Assembly: GCA_964276025.1 (NCBI GenBank)
Contig: CAXYDD010000003.1
Location: 1-64,000, forward strand
From: Porticoccus sp964276025
Lineage (GTDB): Bacteria; Pseudomonadota; Gammaproteobacteria; Pseudomonadales; Porticoccaceae
Direction of reading: 5' to 3'
Length of the DNA: 64,000 bases
Position 1 is the first letter of the stretch. Every line of letters begins with the position of its first letter. The notes below the pieces were generated by a model that was not told the origin of the DNA, ran no database searches, and worked only from the letters and a program-made list of their open reading frames with translations. Shown piece by piece: positions 9,244 to 18,107 of this stretch. A program made the position numbers and the translations under genes.

Positions 9244-10068
9244 CTATTGTCGCGATATACGAGCTAATGGTGGTTTCATTTTTTTTGAACTTCGGTATGG
9301 ATTAATATCCAAACCACCACGTCGGGTATATCTCGCATAAACCTCTAAATCATTTGGCAGACATGAAGAAGATATATCTAAGAATATACGCTCAACACAC
9401 TGCTCATGAAAATCTTGTTGATTGCGATATGAAATTATATATTTGAGCAGGCCGTCCCTATCAATCGGTTGACCTGTATATCTAATCATAATGCTGGCCC
9501 AATCGGGCTGATCTGTTACTGGACAATTAGTTTTTAATAAATGACTGTATAATGTTTCTGTAACTAGCTTGTCAGTATGCTCTATGTCTAACAAAGATGG
9601 ATCAGGATCATATGCTTCTACCATAACATCTAAATCATCTAGCAAAATTCCTGAGAATGCAGGAAGCCCTTTATCGCATAAATCCCCCAATTCAAATATA
9701 ACAACTTCAACACTCCCCCCAGCGCAATTGGATATATCATCTATAATGACACTTAAAAAATGAGCTTTAGATTCATACTTGGTTTGATTCATAGAATTGA
9801 AATACAGTTTAAGTGACTTTGATTCTATAATATTTTTTGTATCGTATTGGAATACAATCTGGGCAGTGGCAACTACAGGCTTCCCCTTCAAATTCAACCA
9901 AGAAATTTCATAAGCGTTCCATATATCCTCACCATAAAAACCATTTTTAACGTCAAGCTTAATCATATCTCTACCCTTCTCTCTAGGTATTGGATGCAAT
10001 AGGGATGAGCTATAATTTTTGGGGTATGGAATTTTGGCGCCGAGTGGCGAATTATTTTTAATAAACAT
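9244..10068 (-). CDS. queF: NADPH-dependent 7-cyano-7-deazaguanine reductase QueF
   Basis: QueF reduces preQ0 to preQ1 in queuosine synthesis for tRNA wobble position 34. The 274-residue length marks the long, two-domain form of gammaproteobacteria. Visible landmarks are ESKSLKLYFNSMNQTKYES (NADPH/substrate site), LLKTNCPVTDQPDWAS with the catalytic cysteine that forms the thioimide, FHEQCVERIFLDI, and YARYTRRGGLDINPYRS near the end. It starts 19 bases after the ABC permease gene. No other preQ0 genes are in the window. Confidence 0.97.
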   Translation of the reverse strand: MFIKNNSPLGAKIPYPKNYSSSLLHPIPREKGRDMIKLDVKNGFYGEDIWNAYEISWLNLKGKPVVATAQIVFQYDTKNIIESKSLKLYFNSMNQTKYESKAHFLSVIIDDISNCAGGSVEVVIFELGDLCDKGLPAFSGILLDDLDVMVEAYDPDPSLLDIEHTDKLVTETLYSHLLKTNCPVTDQPDWASIMIRYTGQPIDRDGLLKYIISYRNQQDFHEQCVERIFLDISSSCLPNDLEVYARYTRRGGLDINPYRSSKKMKPPLARISRQ

Positions 10069-10087
10069 AAGTATCTTTTTACTCTAG

Positions 10088-10861
10088 TTAAGATCTTAGC
10101 CGCTTTCCTTGATTGAGTAGGTGCAGTGAATAATAAAAAAGAAGTACACAGAGAACAACAACAATAGCAAACGCACGTGATATATCTATGTCGGTAACAC
10201 CTAACAAGCCATATCTAAATGCATTAACCATATAAAGGATAGGATTCATCATTGATATGCTCTGCCAAAATTCAGATAACATTTGTATCGAATAAAAAAC
10301 TCCGCCCAAATAAGTAAGGGGCGTTAAAACAAAAACTGGAACTATAGATATGTCATCAAAACTATTAGCGAAAATCGCATTTATAAAACCGGTCAGCGAA
10401 AATAGCACTGATGCGAGTATTATAATAAAAATAGTGATGGAAAAATTATAAACCTCAAAATCGGTAAAAAAGAGTGACAGGCATGTCACAATAAATCCCA
10501 CAGACAGCCCACGTAAAACTCCTCCAATTACATAACCCCATAATAATACATAGCTTGGAACGGGTGACACCAATACCTCTTCAATAGATCTATGCATTTT
10601 AGCCCCAAAAAAAGATGACACTACATTACCATATGAGTTTGTAATGACAGACATCATAATTAGACCAGGTACAACAAATTCAATATAAGGAAGACCAGAC
10701 ATGCTACCAATTCTTGGACCAATAAGTGTTCCAAAAATTATGAAATATAAAGTTATAGTGATAGCTGGCGGCAGAAGTGTTTGTGGCCATATTCGAGTAA
10801 ATCTTCTGATTTCTTTCACCAAAATGGTAAGAAAAGCTATCCATTGCCCTTTATAATCCAA
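10088..10861 (-). CDS. yadH: ABC-2 type transporter permease, YadH family
   Basis: The sequence follows E. coli YadH closely: KEIRRFTRIWPQTLLPP at the N-terminus, FVVPGLIMMSVITNSYGNV, FFGAKMHRSIEEVLVSPVP, FDDISIVPVFVLTPLTYLGGVFYS, and a GKRLRS C-terminus. Six hydrophobic segments make the inner-membrane half of an ABC-2 exporter. It overlaps the ATPase gene by eleven bases, so the pair forms one transporter. The exported substrate is not known for this family. Confidence 0.93.
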   Translation of the reverse strand: MDYKGQWIAFLTILVKEIRRFTRIWPQTLLPPAITITLYFIIFGTLIGPRIGSMSGLPYIEFVVPGLIMMSVITNSYGNVVSSFFGAKMHRSIEEVLVSPVPSYVLLWGYVIGGVLRGLSVGFIVTCLSLFFTDFEVYNFSITIFIIILASVLFSLTGFINAIFANSFDDISIVPVFVLTPLTYLGGVFYSIQMLSEFWQSISMMNPILYMVNAFRYGLLGVTDIDISRAFAIVVVLCVLLFYYSLHLLNQGKRLRS

Positions 10862-11801
10862 TTAATGGCTCCTTAATCTCTTTTGTATTTGGTTGGACTA
10901 ACGAAAGAAACAATTCCTCTAGCCTATTAGACTTATTTCTCATACTTGAAATTTCTATTCCTTGATCACTAAAGTTAGTGAATAAAGTATTCAATGATCT
11001 ATTATTTTCGACTTCCACCTCAAAGCTGTTGGAGTCAATGATCAATCCCTTATACCCTTCCATCTCAGGTAGTTTTGATATTTTTTCACGTGTATTAAAT
11101 ATGAAAGATTCAGTATTTAGCTGCCTAAGTAAGTCTCTGGTCGAGGTATTTTGAATAATTTTTCCACGATCGATGATCGCTATATTCCGACACAGAGATT
11201 CAGCTTCCTCAAGATAATGGGTTGTTAAAATAATTGTTGTGCCATCATCATTGATTTTTTTCAGGAACTCCCACATGGATCTTCTTAATTCTATATCCAC
11301 TCCAGCCGTAGGTTCGTCTAAAATCAACAATTTAGGTTCATGCACCAGAGCTCTTGCTATCATTAGTCTTCGTTTCATTCCACCAGAAAGCATTCTTGGA
11401 GTTTGATCGCGCTTGTCCCATAAACTCAAAAGCTTTAAATATTTCTCTGCTCTCTTTCTAGATACTGATGAAGAAAGACCAAAATATCCACCTTGGGTTT
11501 TTATGATATCGAAAACTTTTTCAAAATTATTGAAATTTATTTCTTGCGGAACAACTCCAACATTTTTTTTTATTATTGGAAAATCTTTATCTATACTCAT
11601 ACCGAATACAGTTACGCTGCCTGATGTTTTTTTCACTAAGGAAGAAATAATACCCAAAATTGTTGATTTGCCAGCTCCATTTGGCCCCAGAAGTGCAAAG
11701 AAGTCACCTTGTTTAACTTCAATATCAACGCCCTTCAGCGCTAAAAGACCTGTGTCGTATTCTTTAAAAAGATTTTTTATAGTCAAGCACGAATTTTTCA
11801 T
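10851..11801 (-). CDS. yadG: ABC transporter ATP-binding protein, YadG family
   Basis: This 316-residue ATPase has Walker A GPNGAGKST, a Q-loop in VPQEINF, signature MLSGGMKRRLMIARAL, Walker B LLILDEPTAGVD and switch TTHYLEEAE, in the order typical of ABC-2 ATPases. It partners the YadH-type permease that follows with overlapping reading frames. The C-terminal 80 residues form the variable regulatory tail. The function in E. coli homologues remains undefined. Confidence 0.93.
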   Translation of the reverse strand: MKNSCLTIKNLFKEYDTGLLALKGVDIEVKQGDFFALLGPNGAGKSTILGIISSLVKKTSGSVTVFGMSIDKDFPIIKKNVGVVPQEINFNNFEKVFDIIKTQGGYFGLSSSVSRKRAEKYLKLLSLWDKRDQTPRMLSGGMKRRLMIARALVHEPKLLILDEPTAGVDIELRRSMWEFLKKINDDGTTIILTTHYLEEAESLCRNIAIIDRGKIIQNTSTRDLLRQLNTESFIFNTREKISKLPEMEGYKGLIIDSNSFEVEVENNRSLNTLFTNFSDQGIEISSMRNKSNRLEELFLSLVQPNTKEIKEPLIGL

Positions 11802-11934
11802 AGTTTTGTTAATCTACTAATTTATGGTTTCAACTGCGAGACTTAATTTTATTTTTGTAGGAAAAAATTAGCAAAAATATTCAATAAAGGATAATTTCTA
11901 CAAATTACTTAAAAATTAAACCGCATTATTTTTG

Positions 11935-11964
11935 AAAAATACAACAGAACTTGGTTGTATTTTT
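11935..11964 (-). terminator. Rho-independent terminator of the tRNA-Glu/tRNA-Gly transcript
   Basis: A perfect 11-base-pair stem (AAAAATACAAC pairing with GTTGTATTTTT, eight-base loop) lies directly after tRNA-Gly on the minus strand and ends in a run of T on that strand. Its A/T flanks also allow activity from the other side. Confidence 0.85.
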
Positions 11965-11967
11965 AAT

Positions 11968-12043
11968 TGGAGCGGGAAACCGGGTTCGAACCGGCGACCT
12001 CAACCTTGGCAAGGTTGCGCTCTACCAACTGAGCTATTCCCGC
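11968..12043 (-). tRNA. tRNA-Gly (anticodon GCC)
   Basis: The cloverleaf has acceptor GCGGGAA/TTCCCGC, D arm GCTCAGTTGGTAGAGC, anticodon stem around CTTGCCAAG with anticodon GCC, T arm CCGGTTCGAACCCGG and an encoded CCA at 11968-11970. It reads GGC/GGU and is the second gene of a two-tRNA operon with tRNA-Glu. Confidence 0.97.
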
Positions 12044-12077
12044 AGTTTCTTTGCAATAAGAACAAAGCAACGAAAAA

Positions 12078-12153
12078 TGGCGTCCCGTAGGGGAGTCGAA
12101 CCCCTGTTACCGCCGTGAAAGGGCGGTGTCCTAGGCCTCTAGACGAACGGGAC
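12078..12153 (-). tRNA. tRNA-Glu (anticodon TTC)
   Basis: The acceptor GTCCCGT pairs with ACGGGAC, the anticodon stem-loop CCGCCCTTTCACGGCGG gives anticodon TTC, the T arm is CAGGGGTTCGACTCCCCT, and CCA is encoded (12078-12080). It is the first gene after a strong promoter and is followed 34 bases later by tRNA-Gly. Confidence 0.97.
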
Positions 12154-12203
12154 TAAAATTTCCTTTAAAAAAAACTTAACATTCTTTAAAAAGGGAGGCG
12201 CGC

Positions 12204-12232
12204 ATTTTATGAAGCGGGCTCTAGACTGTCAA
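12204..12232 (-). promoter_or_regulatory. Sigma70 promoter of the tRNA-Glu/tRNA-Gly operon
   Basis: On the minus strand a perfect -35 TTGACA is followed by a 17-base spacer and -10 TAAAAT, then a GC-rich discriminator GCGCGCC. The GC-rich discriminator is typical of stringently controlled stable-RNA promoters. The start would lie about 45 bases upstream of tRNA-Glu. Confidence 0.88.
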
Positions 12233-12290
12233 GCCTACTTTATATCCTGCTCGTTAAAATAAAATATACAATTTCAAATATTATTTAAAT

Positions 12291-12683
12291 TTATTTATGG
12301 ACCAGGCTCAATGAGAGAGAATTTATGCAATATCGCAAGCCTGTTGGATCAGGTCCATCAGTGAATAGATGCCCTAAATGAGATCCACAATATGCGCAAA
12401 CAACCTCAACCCGCTCCATACCATAACTGTTATCTGAATACTTATTTACTGCACAATCACTAATTACTTCAAAAAAACTAGGCCATCCAGAGCCGGAGTC
12501 GTACTTTTTTTTTGAATCAAATAAAGGCTCTCTACAGCATTTACAAATATAAACACCTACCGTCTTTTCAGTGTTAAATTTTCCCGAAAATGCTGGTTCT
12601 GTACCTTTTTCCCAGCAGACATTGAACGTTTCCGGAGATAATTTTTTGCGCCACTCCTCTTTATTAAGTTTTTTGTTCTTCAT
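12291..12683 (-). CDS. msrB: Peptide-methionine (R)-S-oxide reductase MsrB
   Basis: MsrB repairs oxidised methionine R-sulfoxide in proteins. The 130-residue protein has two zinc CxxC pairs (CKCC, CAYC), YDSGSGWPSFFEVI, CGSHLGHLFTDGPDPTGLRYC and the catalytic cysteine in RYCINSLSL. The usual recycling cysteine is not obvious. It reads divergently from alaA, with about 90 bases between them for both promoters. Confidence 0.96.
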   Translation of the reverse strand: MKNKKLNKEEWRKKLSPETFNVCWEKGTEPAFSGKFNTEKTVGVYICKCCREPLFDSKKKYDSGSGWPSFFEVISDCAVNKYSDNSYGMERVEVVCAYCGSHLGHLFTDGPDPTGLRYCINSLSLSLVHK

Positions 12684-12775
12684 AGCATCAATCCCCTACT
12701 TTTTTTAGCTATCGGTGTAATTTGATATACAATAGTCTAATTATAATTAATTGAAATTTATTGATAAAGATATCT

Positions 12776-14008
12776 ATGCAATATATTAAACAATCAAAAA
12801 AATTAGATGATGTTTGTTATGACATTCGTGGCCCAATTCATGAGCATGCAAATCGCTTAGAAGAGGATGGTCACCGTATTCTCAAGCTTAACATAGGGAA
12901 TCCTGGTGCATTTGGTTTTGATGCGCCAGATGAAACAATCAAGGACGTCATACATAACTTACCAGAAGCTCAAGGATATTGTCATTCAAAAGGTCTTTAT
13001 AGCGCAAGAAAAGCTGTTATGCAGCGATGTCAAATTATGGGTATACCAGATGTTGAAGTTGATGATATTTTTTTGGGCAACGGTGTCAGTGAATTAATAG
13101 TAATGGCTATGCAAGCTTTGCTTAATAATGAAGATGAGATTTTAATTCCCGCTCCAGACTACCCGCTTTGGACTGCTGCTGTAAATCTAGCAGGGGGCAA
13201 AGCTGTTCATTATCTTTGTGATGAAAAAAATGACTGGCAACCAAATATTGATGACATTGCTAAAAAAATTACAACAAAAACTCGTGGTATTGTCGTTATA
13301 AATCCAAATAATCCGACTGGGGCGGTATATAGCAAAAATACTTTGGATAAAATAATTTCGCTAGCTAGAAAACATAGTCTGATAATTTATGCTGATGAAA
13401 TATATGATCGTATCTTATTTGACGGAGCTAAACACATTCCTATTGCCAGCCTGGCAAGTGATGTGCTTTTCGTTACATTAAACGGACTATCCAAAACCTA
13501 TAGACTTGCCGGTTTTAGATCAGGGTGGCTAGTGGTAAGTGGTGCCAAAGAGATGGCCAAGAGCTATCTTGAGGGTCTCGAAACACTTTCCTCTGTTAGA
13601 CTTTGCGCTAATGTCCCTGCTATGTACGCAATTCAAACTGCATTGGGTGGACATCAAAGTATCGAGGACTTAACTGGGCCAGGGGGGCGACTACTACTTC
13701 AAAGAGATACTGCTTGGTCTCTTCTGACTAGTATACCTGGTGTAAGCTGTGTAAAACCAAAAGCAGCAATGTACTTATTCCCTCGTTTAGACCCAAAAAT
13801 ATATCCAATAAAAGATGATGAAAGTTTTGTATTAGACTTATTGCTTGAACAGAAAATTCTTTTAGTTCAAGGTACAGCTTTTAATTGGCCGGATCCGGAT
13901 CATTTTCGTATTGTTTTTTTACCAAGAGAAGATGATATAACAGAAGCGATTCAGAGATTATCTAGGTTTTTGAAAAAATATCGTATTGATAATGGGACCG
14001 ATGCTTAA
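12776..14008 (+). CDS. alaA: Alanine aminotransferase AlaA (class I/II, PLP)
   Basis: The protein aligns along its length with E. coli AlaA, the main glutamate-pyruvate transaminase: VCYDIRGPIHEHANRLEE, LKLNIGNPGAFGFDAPDE, AQGYCHSKGLYSARKA, INPNNPTGAVYSK, and NGLSKTYRLAGFRSGW with the PLP lysine. I use ATG 12776 because homologues begin just before this point; an in-frame TTG at 12761 would add five residues of no similarity. It is divergent to msrB and convergent with pdxB. Confidence 0.96.
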   Translation: MQYIKQSKKLDDVCYDIRGPIHEHANRLEEDGHRILKLNIGNPGAFGFDAPDETIKDVIHNLPEAQGYCHSKGLYSARKAVMQRCQIMGIPDVEVDDIFLGNGVSELIVMAMQALLNNEDEILIPAPDYPLWTAAVNLAGGKAVHYLCDEKNDWQPNIDDIAKKITTKTRGIVVINPNNPTGAVYSKNTLDKIISLARKHSLIIYADEIYDRILFDGAKHIPIASLASDVLFVTLNGLSKTYRLAGFRSGWLVVSGAKEMAKSYLEGLETLSSVRLCANVPAMYAIQTALGGHQSIEDLTGPGGRLLLQRDTAWSLLTSIPGVSCVKPKAAMYLFPRLDPKIYPIKDDESFVLDLLLEQKILLVQGTAFNWPDPDHFRIVFLPREDDITEAIQRLSRFLKKYRIDNGTDA

Positions 14009-14044
14009 TTAGATTAAAAGTGTCAGGTTTAGAAAATTTCGCTA

Positions 14045-15133
14045 CTAGGTGATCCCGAAGCCGATCTTTAGTAAATTTTGTACTAGTGAGTTTTCAGTAT
14101 TTTTAGTCAAATGATATCTACTAAACTCGTATCTTTTTGGACAATTTTTTCTTAAAGCATCAAATGCAACTGAAATATCCCCTGTTGTTTTTAATAAAAC
14201 ATCCCTCATTTGGTGATCTATTTTTTTTATATTAAAAGTAGCAGATACTGCTGCATCTATCGAAGTGGGGGATAATTTAAAAAATTTATTCTGGGGGAGT
14301 GCGCCAGGGTAGTCAATAGCATACTTAGAGCAAAAGGCTTCAAATATCATTTCTGTTCCTTTAATTTTTCCATCATAGCTATAACCTGCAATATGAGGGG
14401 AACAGATATCGACTAACTCAAGCAGAGGTAGCGAAATATTCGGCTCATCCTCCCATACATCAAGAGACACCTGACAGGAGCTGGTTAACAAAAAATTCAT
14501 TAATGATTTATTGTCAATTACGGCGCCTCTACTAGAATTGACTAATAAAATATCTTTTTTAAGTCTCAAAAAGACTTCATCATTGAATAAATGATAGGTC
14601 GGGAAAGGTCCATCGATAGTTAAGGGTACGTGTATCGATAAAATATCTGACTTGATTGCCTCCTCAAAGGATCCTAAGTATTTATTTTTTTTGGCATCCA
14701 AAAATGGATCATAACAGTGACACTTCACTCCAATATCATTAAGAATACGATATAGTTTACCACCAATATTTCCACATCCAATTATGCCGACAGTCTGATC
14801 CATCCAGCCGGAACGCAAAGAGCATAAAACTGATATGACATACTGAATAACTGCGCTTGAGTTACAACCTGGAGCATTGGAAAAATCGATCCCCTGCTCT
14901 CGCAGATAAGATTCGTCAATATGATCGGAACCAATGGTTGCAGATCCAACAAACCTTATCTTACTATTTTTTAATAAATTTTCATTTACTTGCGTAATAG
15001 ATCTTACTAATAAAACGTCAGCGAATCTAACGTCTTCTGAACAGATTTCTCGGCCAGGTAGCATTGTAATATCGCCATAGGGAGAGAATAGCTCTTGCAC
15101 CAAAGGCATACTATTATCAGCAATAATTTTCAT
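14045..15133 (-). CDS. pdxB: Erythronate-4-phosphate dehydrogenase PdxB
   Basis: PdxB oxidises 4-phosphoerythronate in the DXP-dependent pyridoxal-phosphate pathway. The protein has the D-2-hydroxyacid dehydrogenase layout: KIIADNSMPLVQELF at the start, FVGSATIGSDHID, NAPGCNSSAVIQYV, Rossmann loop VGIIGCGNIGGKLY, VNSSRGAVID and CSPHIAGYSYDGKIKG. The C-terminal 90 residues form the PdxB dimerisation domain. Length 362 is normal. It begins 26 bases after epmC in the same direction. Confidence 0.96.
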   Translation of the reverse strand: MKIIADNSMPLVQELFSPYGDITMLPGREICSEDVRFADVLLVRSITQVNENLLKNSKIRFVGSATIGSDHIDESYLREQGIDFSNAPGCNSSAVIQYVISVLCSLRSGWMDQTVGIIGCGNIGGKLYRILNDIGVKCHCYDPFLDAKKNKYLGSFEEAIKSDILSIHVPLTIDGPFPTYHLFNDEVFLRLKKDILLVNSSRGAVIDNKSLMNFLLTSSCQVSLDVWEDEPNISLPLLELVDICSPHIAGYSYDGKIKGTEMIFEAFCSKYAIDYPGALPQNKFFKLSPTSIDAAVSATFNIKKIDHQMRDVLLKTTGDISVAFDALRKNCPKRYEFSRYHLTKNTENSLVQNLLKIGFGIT

Positions 15134-15159
15134 TATATTGAACCCATTTTATGAACTTA

Positions 15160-15738
15160 TTACTCTGAGAAAAATTGATAAAGAGATGAATCAAAAGGAT
15201 TTATACCAGTATAGCAAACTAAAGCATTTACAAATAATAATGCTCGATTTGGTAAAGATTCAATACACCAACTATGAGCTTGGTCAGATATTGATTTTAA
15301 AAAATAATAGCTGGGTTCTGTATCGTCATCTAAATTATCTACACTGATATTAAATGTGTTATTTGAGGCAATAGAAAAAATCCACTCAAGGGCTTGGGGT
15401 TTAATTTCAACCTCTTCAAATATTTTTTGTTCAATGTTTGATCTTCCATCTTTATTATACCAGTAACCATAATCAATCATTTTGCGCCTTTTATCACCAG
15501 CGAGACACCAGTGTGCAACCTCGTGCAAAGCGCTAGAAATATAATTGCTACGAAAAATCAATCTATTAGTTTTGCAATCTGAGCTAGTAGGTAGATATAT
15601 TGGCTCATTTGCACCGCCCTCAAGCCTAATATTATATTTAGAAGAAAATAAATCATTAAAAATAAGGGTTAAGTCCTCTAAACTTAATTGAACTTTATGT
15701 TTTGAAATAAAGGGTTTTGGAATCGGGAATATCACCAC
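15160..15738 (-). CDS. epmC: Elongation factor P hydroxylase EpmC
   Basis: EpmC (YfcM) hydroxylates the modified lysine of EF-P as the last step after EpmA and EpmB. The 192-residue protein has the metal-site region SALHEVAHWCLAGDKRRKM, followed by DYGYWYNKDGRS and IEQKIFEEVEIKPQALEW, characteristic of the family. It is upstream of pdxB in the same direction. EF-P and EpmAB genes are not in the window. Confidence 0.93.
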   Translation of the reverse strand: MVIFPIPKPFISKHKVQLSLEDLTLIFNDLFSSKYNIRLEGGANEPIYLPTSSDCKTNRLIFRSNYISSALHEVAHWCLAGDKRRKMIDYGYWYNKDGRSNIEQKIFEEVEIKPQALEWIFSIASNNTFNISVDNLDDDTEPSYYFLKSISDQAHSWCIESLPNRALLFVNALVCYTGINPFDSSLYQFFSE

Positions 15739-15911
15739 TTAGTATTTCTCCATGTATAACGATTTATCCAGCTAAATTAGATTATATAGTTGTATATTTT
15801 TTGTATCGTAAAAATTAATTAAAAAAATGTGGCACTATATGTTGTACTTTTTATCAATCAGTAGTACCTTATGTTGTGTATTGAATAAAATATAAATAAT
15901 TTTTTCGGTCG

Positions 15912-15931
15912 ACTATTATTTTCATAATAGT
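15912..15931. promoter_or_regulatory. Perfect inverted repeat upstream of the 15965 gene
   Basis: ACTATTAT and ATAATAGT flank a four-base TTTC loop, 33 bases before the start codon of the uncharacterised gene at 15965. It could be an operator or a leader hairpin. No run of T follows it on either strand, so a terminator is unlikely. Confidence 0.45.
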
Positions 15932-15964
15932 TATTCACATTAGCTGATATTTGAGGGATGTATT

Positions 15965-16657
15965 ATGACAACCTCAACACCAAAGTTCAAAACAGATAAT
16001 GTTATTGATATCTTTTCTCGTCAACCCTATTCGTTTTCCAGCACGAAAAAAATTAATCGCTTGGCACCCGAATATGATGGTTTGGAGATGATATATTCAA
16101 ACGAAAGCAACCCAACAAAGTTATTTAGCATTAAAGTTTTATGCTGGGGGTTGCGGTCAGATGGAGAGGTTGTTGGCCTAGTTCCATGGTTAGATAAAAT
16201 TGTCCCATGTACGGAACTTCAGGACCCTCTTAATGGTCGCTGGGAGGGATATTTTGACCCCACGAATGATGAGGTTTTTTATGAGGCGCCTGTTCATAAG
16301 ATTATCGAGCTAGAGACTGCATTTGAGCAATACGGCAACTATGGAGCTTCTGAGGGTGTTATTCAAGAAATACCCGATAATATTGGCACTCATGCAGTGA
16401 TTTCGAATGATGGATTTAAGAACATAACTCTTAAAGAAGTAGTTAGCTGGACGTTACTCTCAACTGGCTCAATAGAATGCATGCTCATAAATGATTCCAA
16501 GGTTAGCTGCACTCCTGTTCTGTCTGGAGATAAATGTCTATACGCTGGTAGCACTGAAAAGGGCTTCAAGTATTTCTTTCAACACCATATAGCAAATAAA
16601 ATTAAGGCTAGGGATCCTGAGGCTCTTGAAGCTATTGCTCTACTTGTTGATACTTAG
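15965..16657 (+). CDS. Uncharacterised protein
   Basis: I do not recognise a named family. The 230-residue protein is soluble, with no signal peptide or membrane segment. The N-terminus (FKTDNVIDIFSRQPYSF) looks disordered; the middle (LCWGLRSDGEVVGLVPWLDKIVPC, WEGYFDPTNDEVFYEAP) is a beta-rich domain; the end is helical and acidic. A good ribosome site (GAGGGATG) precedes ATG 15965. It is convergent with yheU and stands alone. It may be a conserved gammaproteobacterial hypothetical; function unknown. Confidence 0.8.
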   Translation: MTTSTPKFKTDNVIDIFSRQPYSFSSTKKINRLAPEYDGLEMIYSNESNPTKLFSIKVLCWGLRSDGEVVGLVPWLDKIVPCTELQDPLNGRWEGYFDPTNDEVFYEAPVHKIIELETAFEQYGNYGASEGVIQEIPDNIGTHAVISNDGFKNITLKEVVSWTLLSTGSIECMLINDSKVSCTPVLSGDKCLYAGSTEKGFKYFFQHHIANKIKARDPEALEAIALLVDT

Positions 16658-16676
16658 TTAATTATACAGCTAGTGA

Positions 16677-16916
16677 TTAGTTTGCTAGTTTTTTTATCCT
16701 AGAGAGCTCCTCTTTGGTGATCAAGTTACAACTTTCTGTTTTAGGATCGAACATTATCTGAACCTCACCTCTCATTATTTTTGACCGAGCATTCTTTATT
16801 TTAGTATCTAATTTTGCCTCCTTCTCCCCATAATCAGTTCCTTCTCTATTTATGAATTCCTCTATAATAGAAACCAAAATTTTATCTGATAACTTGTTTG
16901 GTGGTATTACAATCAT
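16677..16916 (-). CDS. yheU: YheU/UPF0270 family protein
   Basis: The 79-residue protein begins MIVIPPNKLSDKILVSIIEEF and has INREGTDYGEKEAKLDTKI, the signature region of the UPF0270 (YheU) family. A short basic helix and SCNLITKEEL complete it. The function of this family is unknown. It is transcribed towards the uncharacterised gene and divergently from gcvR. Confidence 0.9.
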   Translation of the reverse strand: MIVIPPNKLSDKILVSIIEEFINREGTDYGEKEAKLDTKIKNARSKIMRGEVQIMFDPKTESCNLITKEELSRIKKLAN

Positions 16917-17005
16917 GAGTCATTTCCAATATGAGTAAAACCCAACTAAACTATGGTGCTATATTTATATCATAAAAAATATAGATTCAGATAGAAGGAT
17001 TTCCA

Positions 17006-17530
17006 ATGGAACAATATTTCACTCTTATAGTAATAGCTGATGATCGACCCGGTATTGTCGAAAAGATTGCAAAAATAGTTTTACTTAATCAAGGAAGTTG
17101 GCTTGAAAGTAACATGTCAAGGCTTGCTGGAAAATTTGCTGGGGTTCTTCTAGTAAAAATTCCCCAGAAAAATCAGGCTGATTTACTAAGCGATCTAGAA
17201 GGCCTTGGTGCTGAAGGTATCAAAATTAATGCTGAGCTTACAAATAATTTAGATCATGAGCCAGAAAAGCATTATCTTTTAAATCTAGTTGGCAATGATA
17301 GGCCTGGCATCATAGGCGAACTTTCATCGATATTAGCTGAATTAAATATCAACGTGGAAGAACTTTGTACTAATTGTGAAGATGCCCCTATGAGCTCAGA
17401 ACTACTCTTTAGAGCCTCTGCTGTCATCAGTTTTTCAGGTGCATCAAAAGTTAATAGTAATCTAATTCAAAAAGAGCTTGAGTCGTTATCAGATGACCTA
17501 ATCATCGAACTGGAGTTAATGGAGGAATGA
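17006..17530 (+). CDS. gcvR: GcvR-like double ACT-domain protein
   Basis: Two ACT domains are visible: residues about 1-80 start with YFTLIVIADDRPGIVEKIAK and 90-170 with YLLNLVGNDRPGIIGELSSIL, followed by NVEELCTNCEDAPMSSELLF. This is the GcvR layout; in E. coli GcvR binds glycine and holds back GcvA, the activator of the glycine cleavage operon. Length 174 fits. No gcv gene is nearby. The start follows AGAAGGA. Confidence 0.85.
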   Translation: MEQYFTLIVIADDRPGIVEKIAKIVLLNQGSWLESNMSRLAGKFAGVLLVKIPQKNQADLLSDLEGLGAEGIKINAELTNNLDHEPEKHYLLNLVGNDRPGIIGELSSILAELNINVEELCTNCEDAPMSSELLFRASAVISFSGASKVNSNLIQKELESLSDDLIIELELMEE

Positions 17531-17628
17531 GGCCTTTCCTTTCTTCGCATGAGATTAAAATTTTTGTAGTAAAATATTAGAATACAAACACCAAAACTAA
17601 ATACACACAACATACTCTTTCGCTTATT

Positions 17629-18093
17629 ATGCTAAATATAGTTTTATTTGAACCTGAAATTCCACCTAATACTGGTAACATAATTAGGCTATCAGCTAAT
17701 GTAGGTTTTTCACTTCATCTTATTGAACCACTAGGTTTTCAGTTAGATGACAAACGTCTCAGACGAGCAGGTTTAGACTATGGCGAATGCCAAAAAACAA
17801 GCATACATGCAAATTGGAATGACTTTTTGCAAAATGAATCTCCAGAAAGAATATTTGCAATTAGTACAAAAGGTTCAACTTTTTATACCAATGTAAAATT
17901 TATGATTGGCGATACCTTGGTTTTCGGCCCAGAAACAAGAGGACTATCAGAAGAATTTCGTGAGGCTCTCCCATTTAACCAGATACTTCGAATTCCAATG
18001 CAGCCAAAAAGTAGAAGTATGAATCTATCAAATTCAGTTGCAACAGTTGTTTATGAAGCATGGCGGCAATTAGATTTTGAGGGTAGCACTTAA
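17629..18093 (+). CDS. trmL: tRNA (cytidine/uridine-34 2'-O)-methyltransferase TrmL
   Basis: TrmL methylates the wobble ribose of tRNA-Leu isoacceptors. This small SPOUT enzyme of 154 residues has VLFEPEIPPNTGNIIRL, LHLIEPLGF, RRAGLDY and the knotted SAM site VFGPETRGLSEEF, IPMQPKSRSMNLSNSVATVVYEAW. It opens a group of same-strand genes, followed after 14 bases by fldB. Confidence 0.96.
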   Translation: MLNIVLFEPEIPPNTGNIIRLSANVGFSLHLIEPLGFQLDDKRLRRAGLDYGECQKTSIHANWNDFLQNESPERIFAISTKGSTFYTNVKFMIGDTLVFGPETRGLSEEFREALPFNQILRIPMQPKSRSMNLSNSVATVVYEAWRQLDFEGST

Positions 18094-18107
18094 AAAAAGA
18101 GGACATA

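Noticed and set aside
15830..15847. Sigma54-like promoter (TGGCAC...TTGT) before the 15965 gene
   Set aside because: The spacing between the GG and GC-type elements is one base too long and the -12 GC is missing, so it does not meet the -24/-12 rule.
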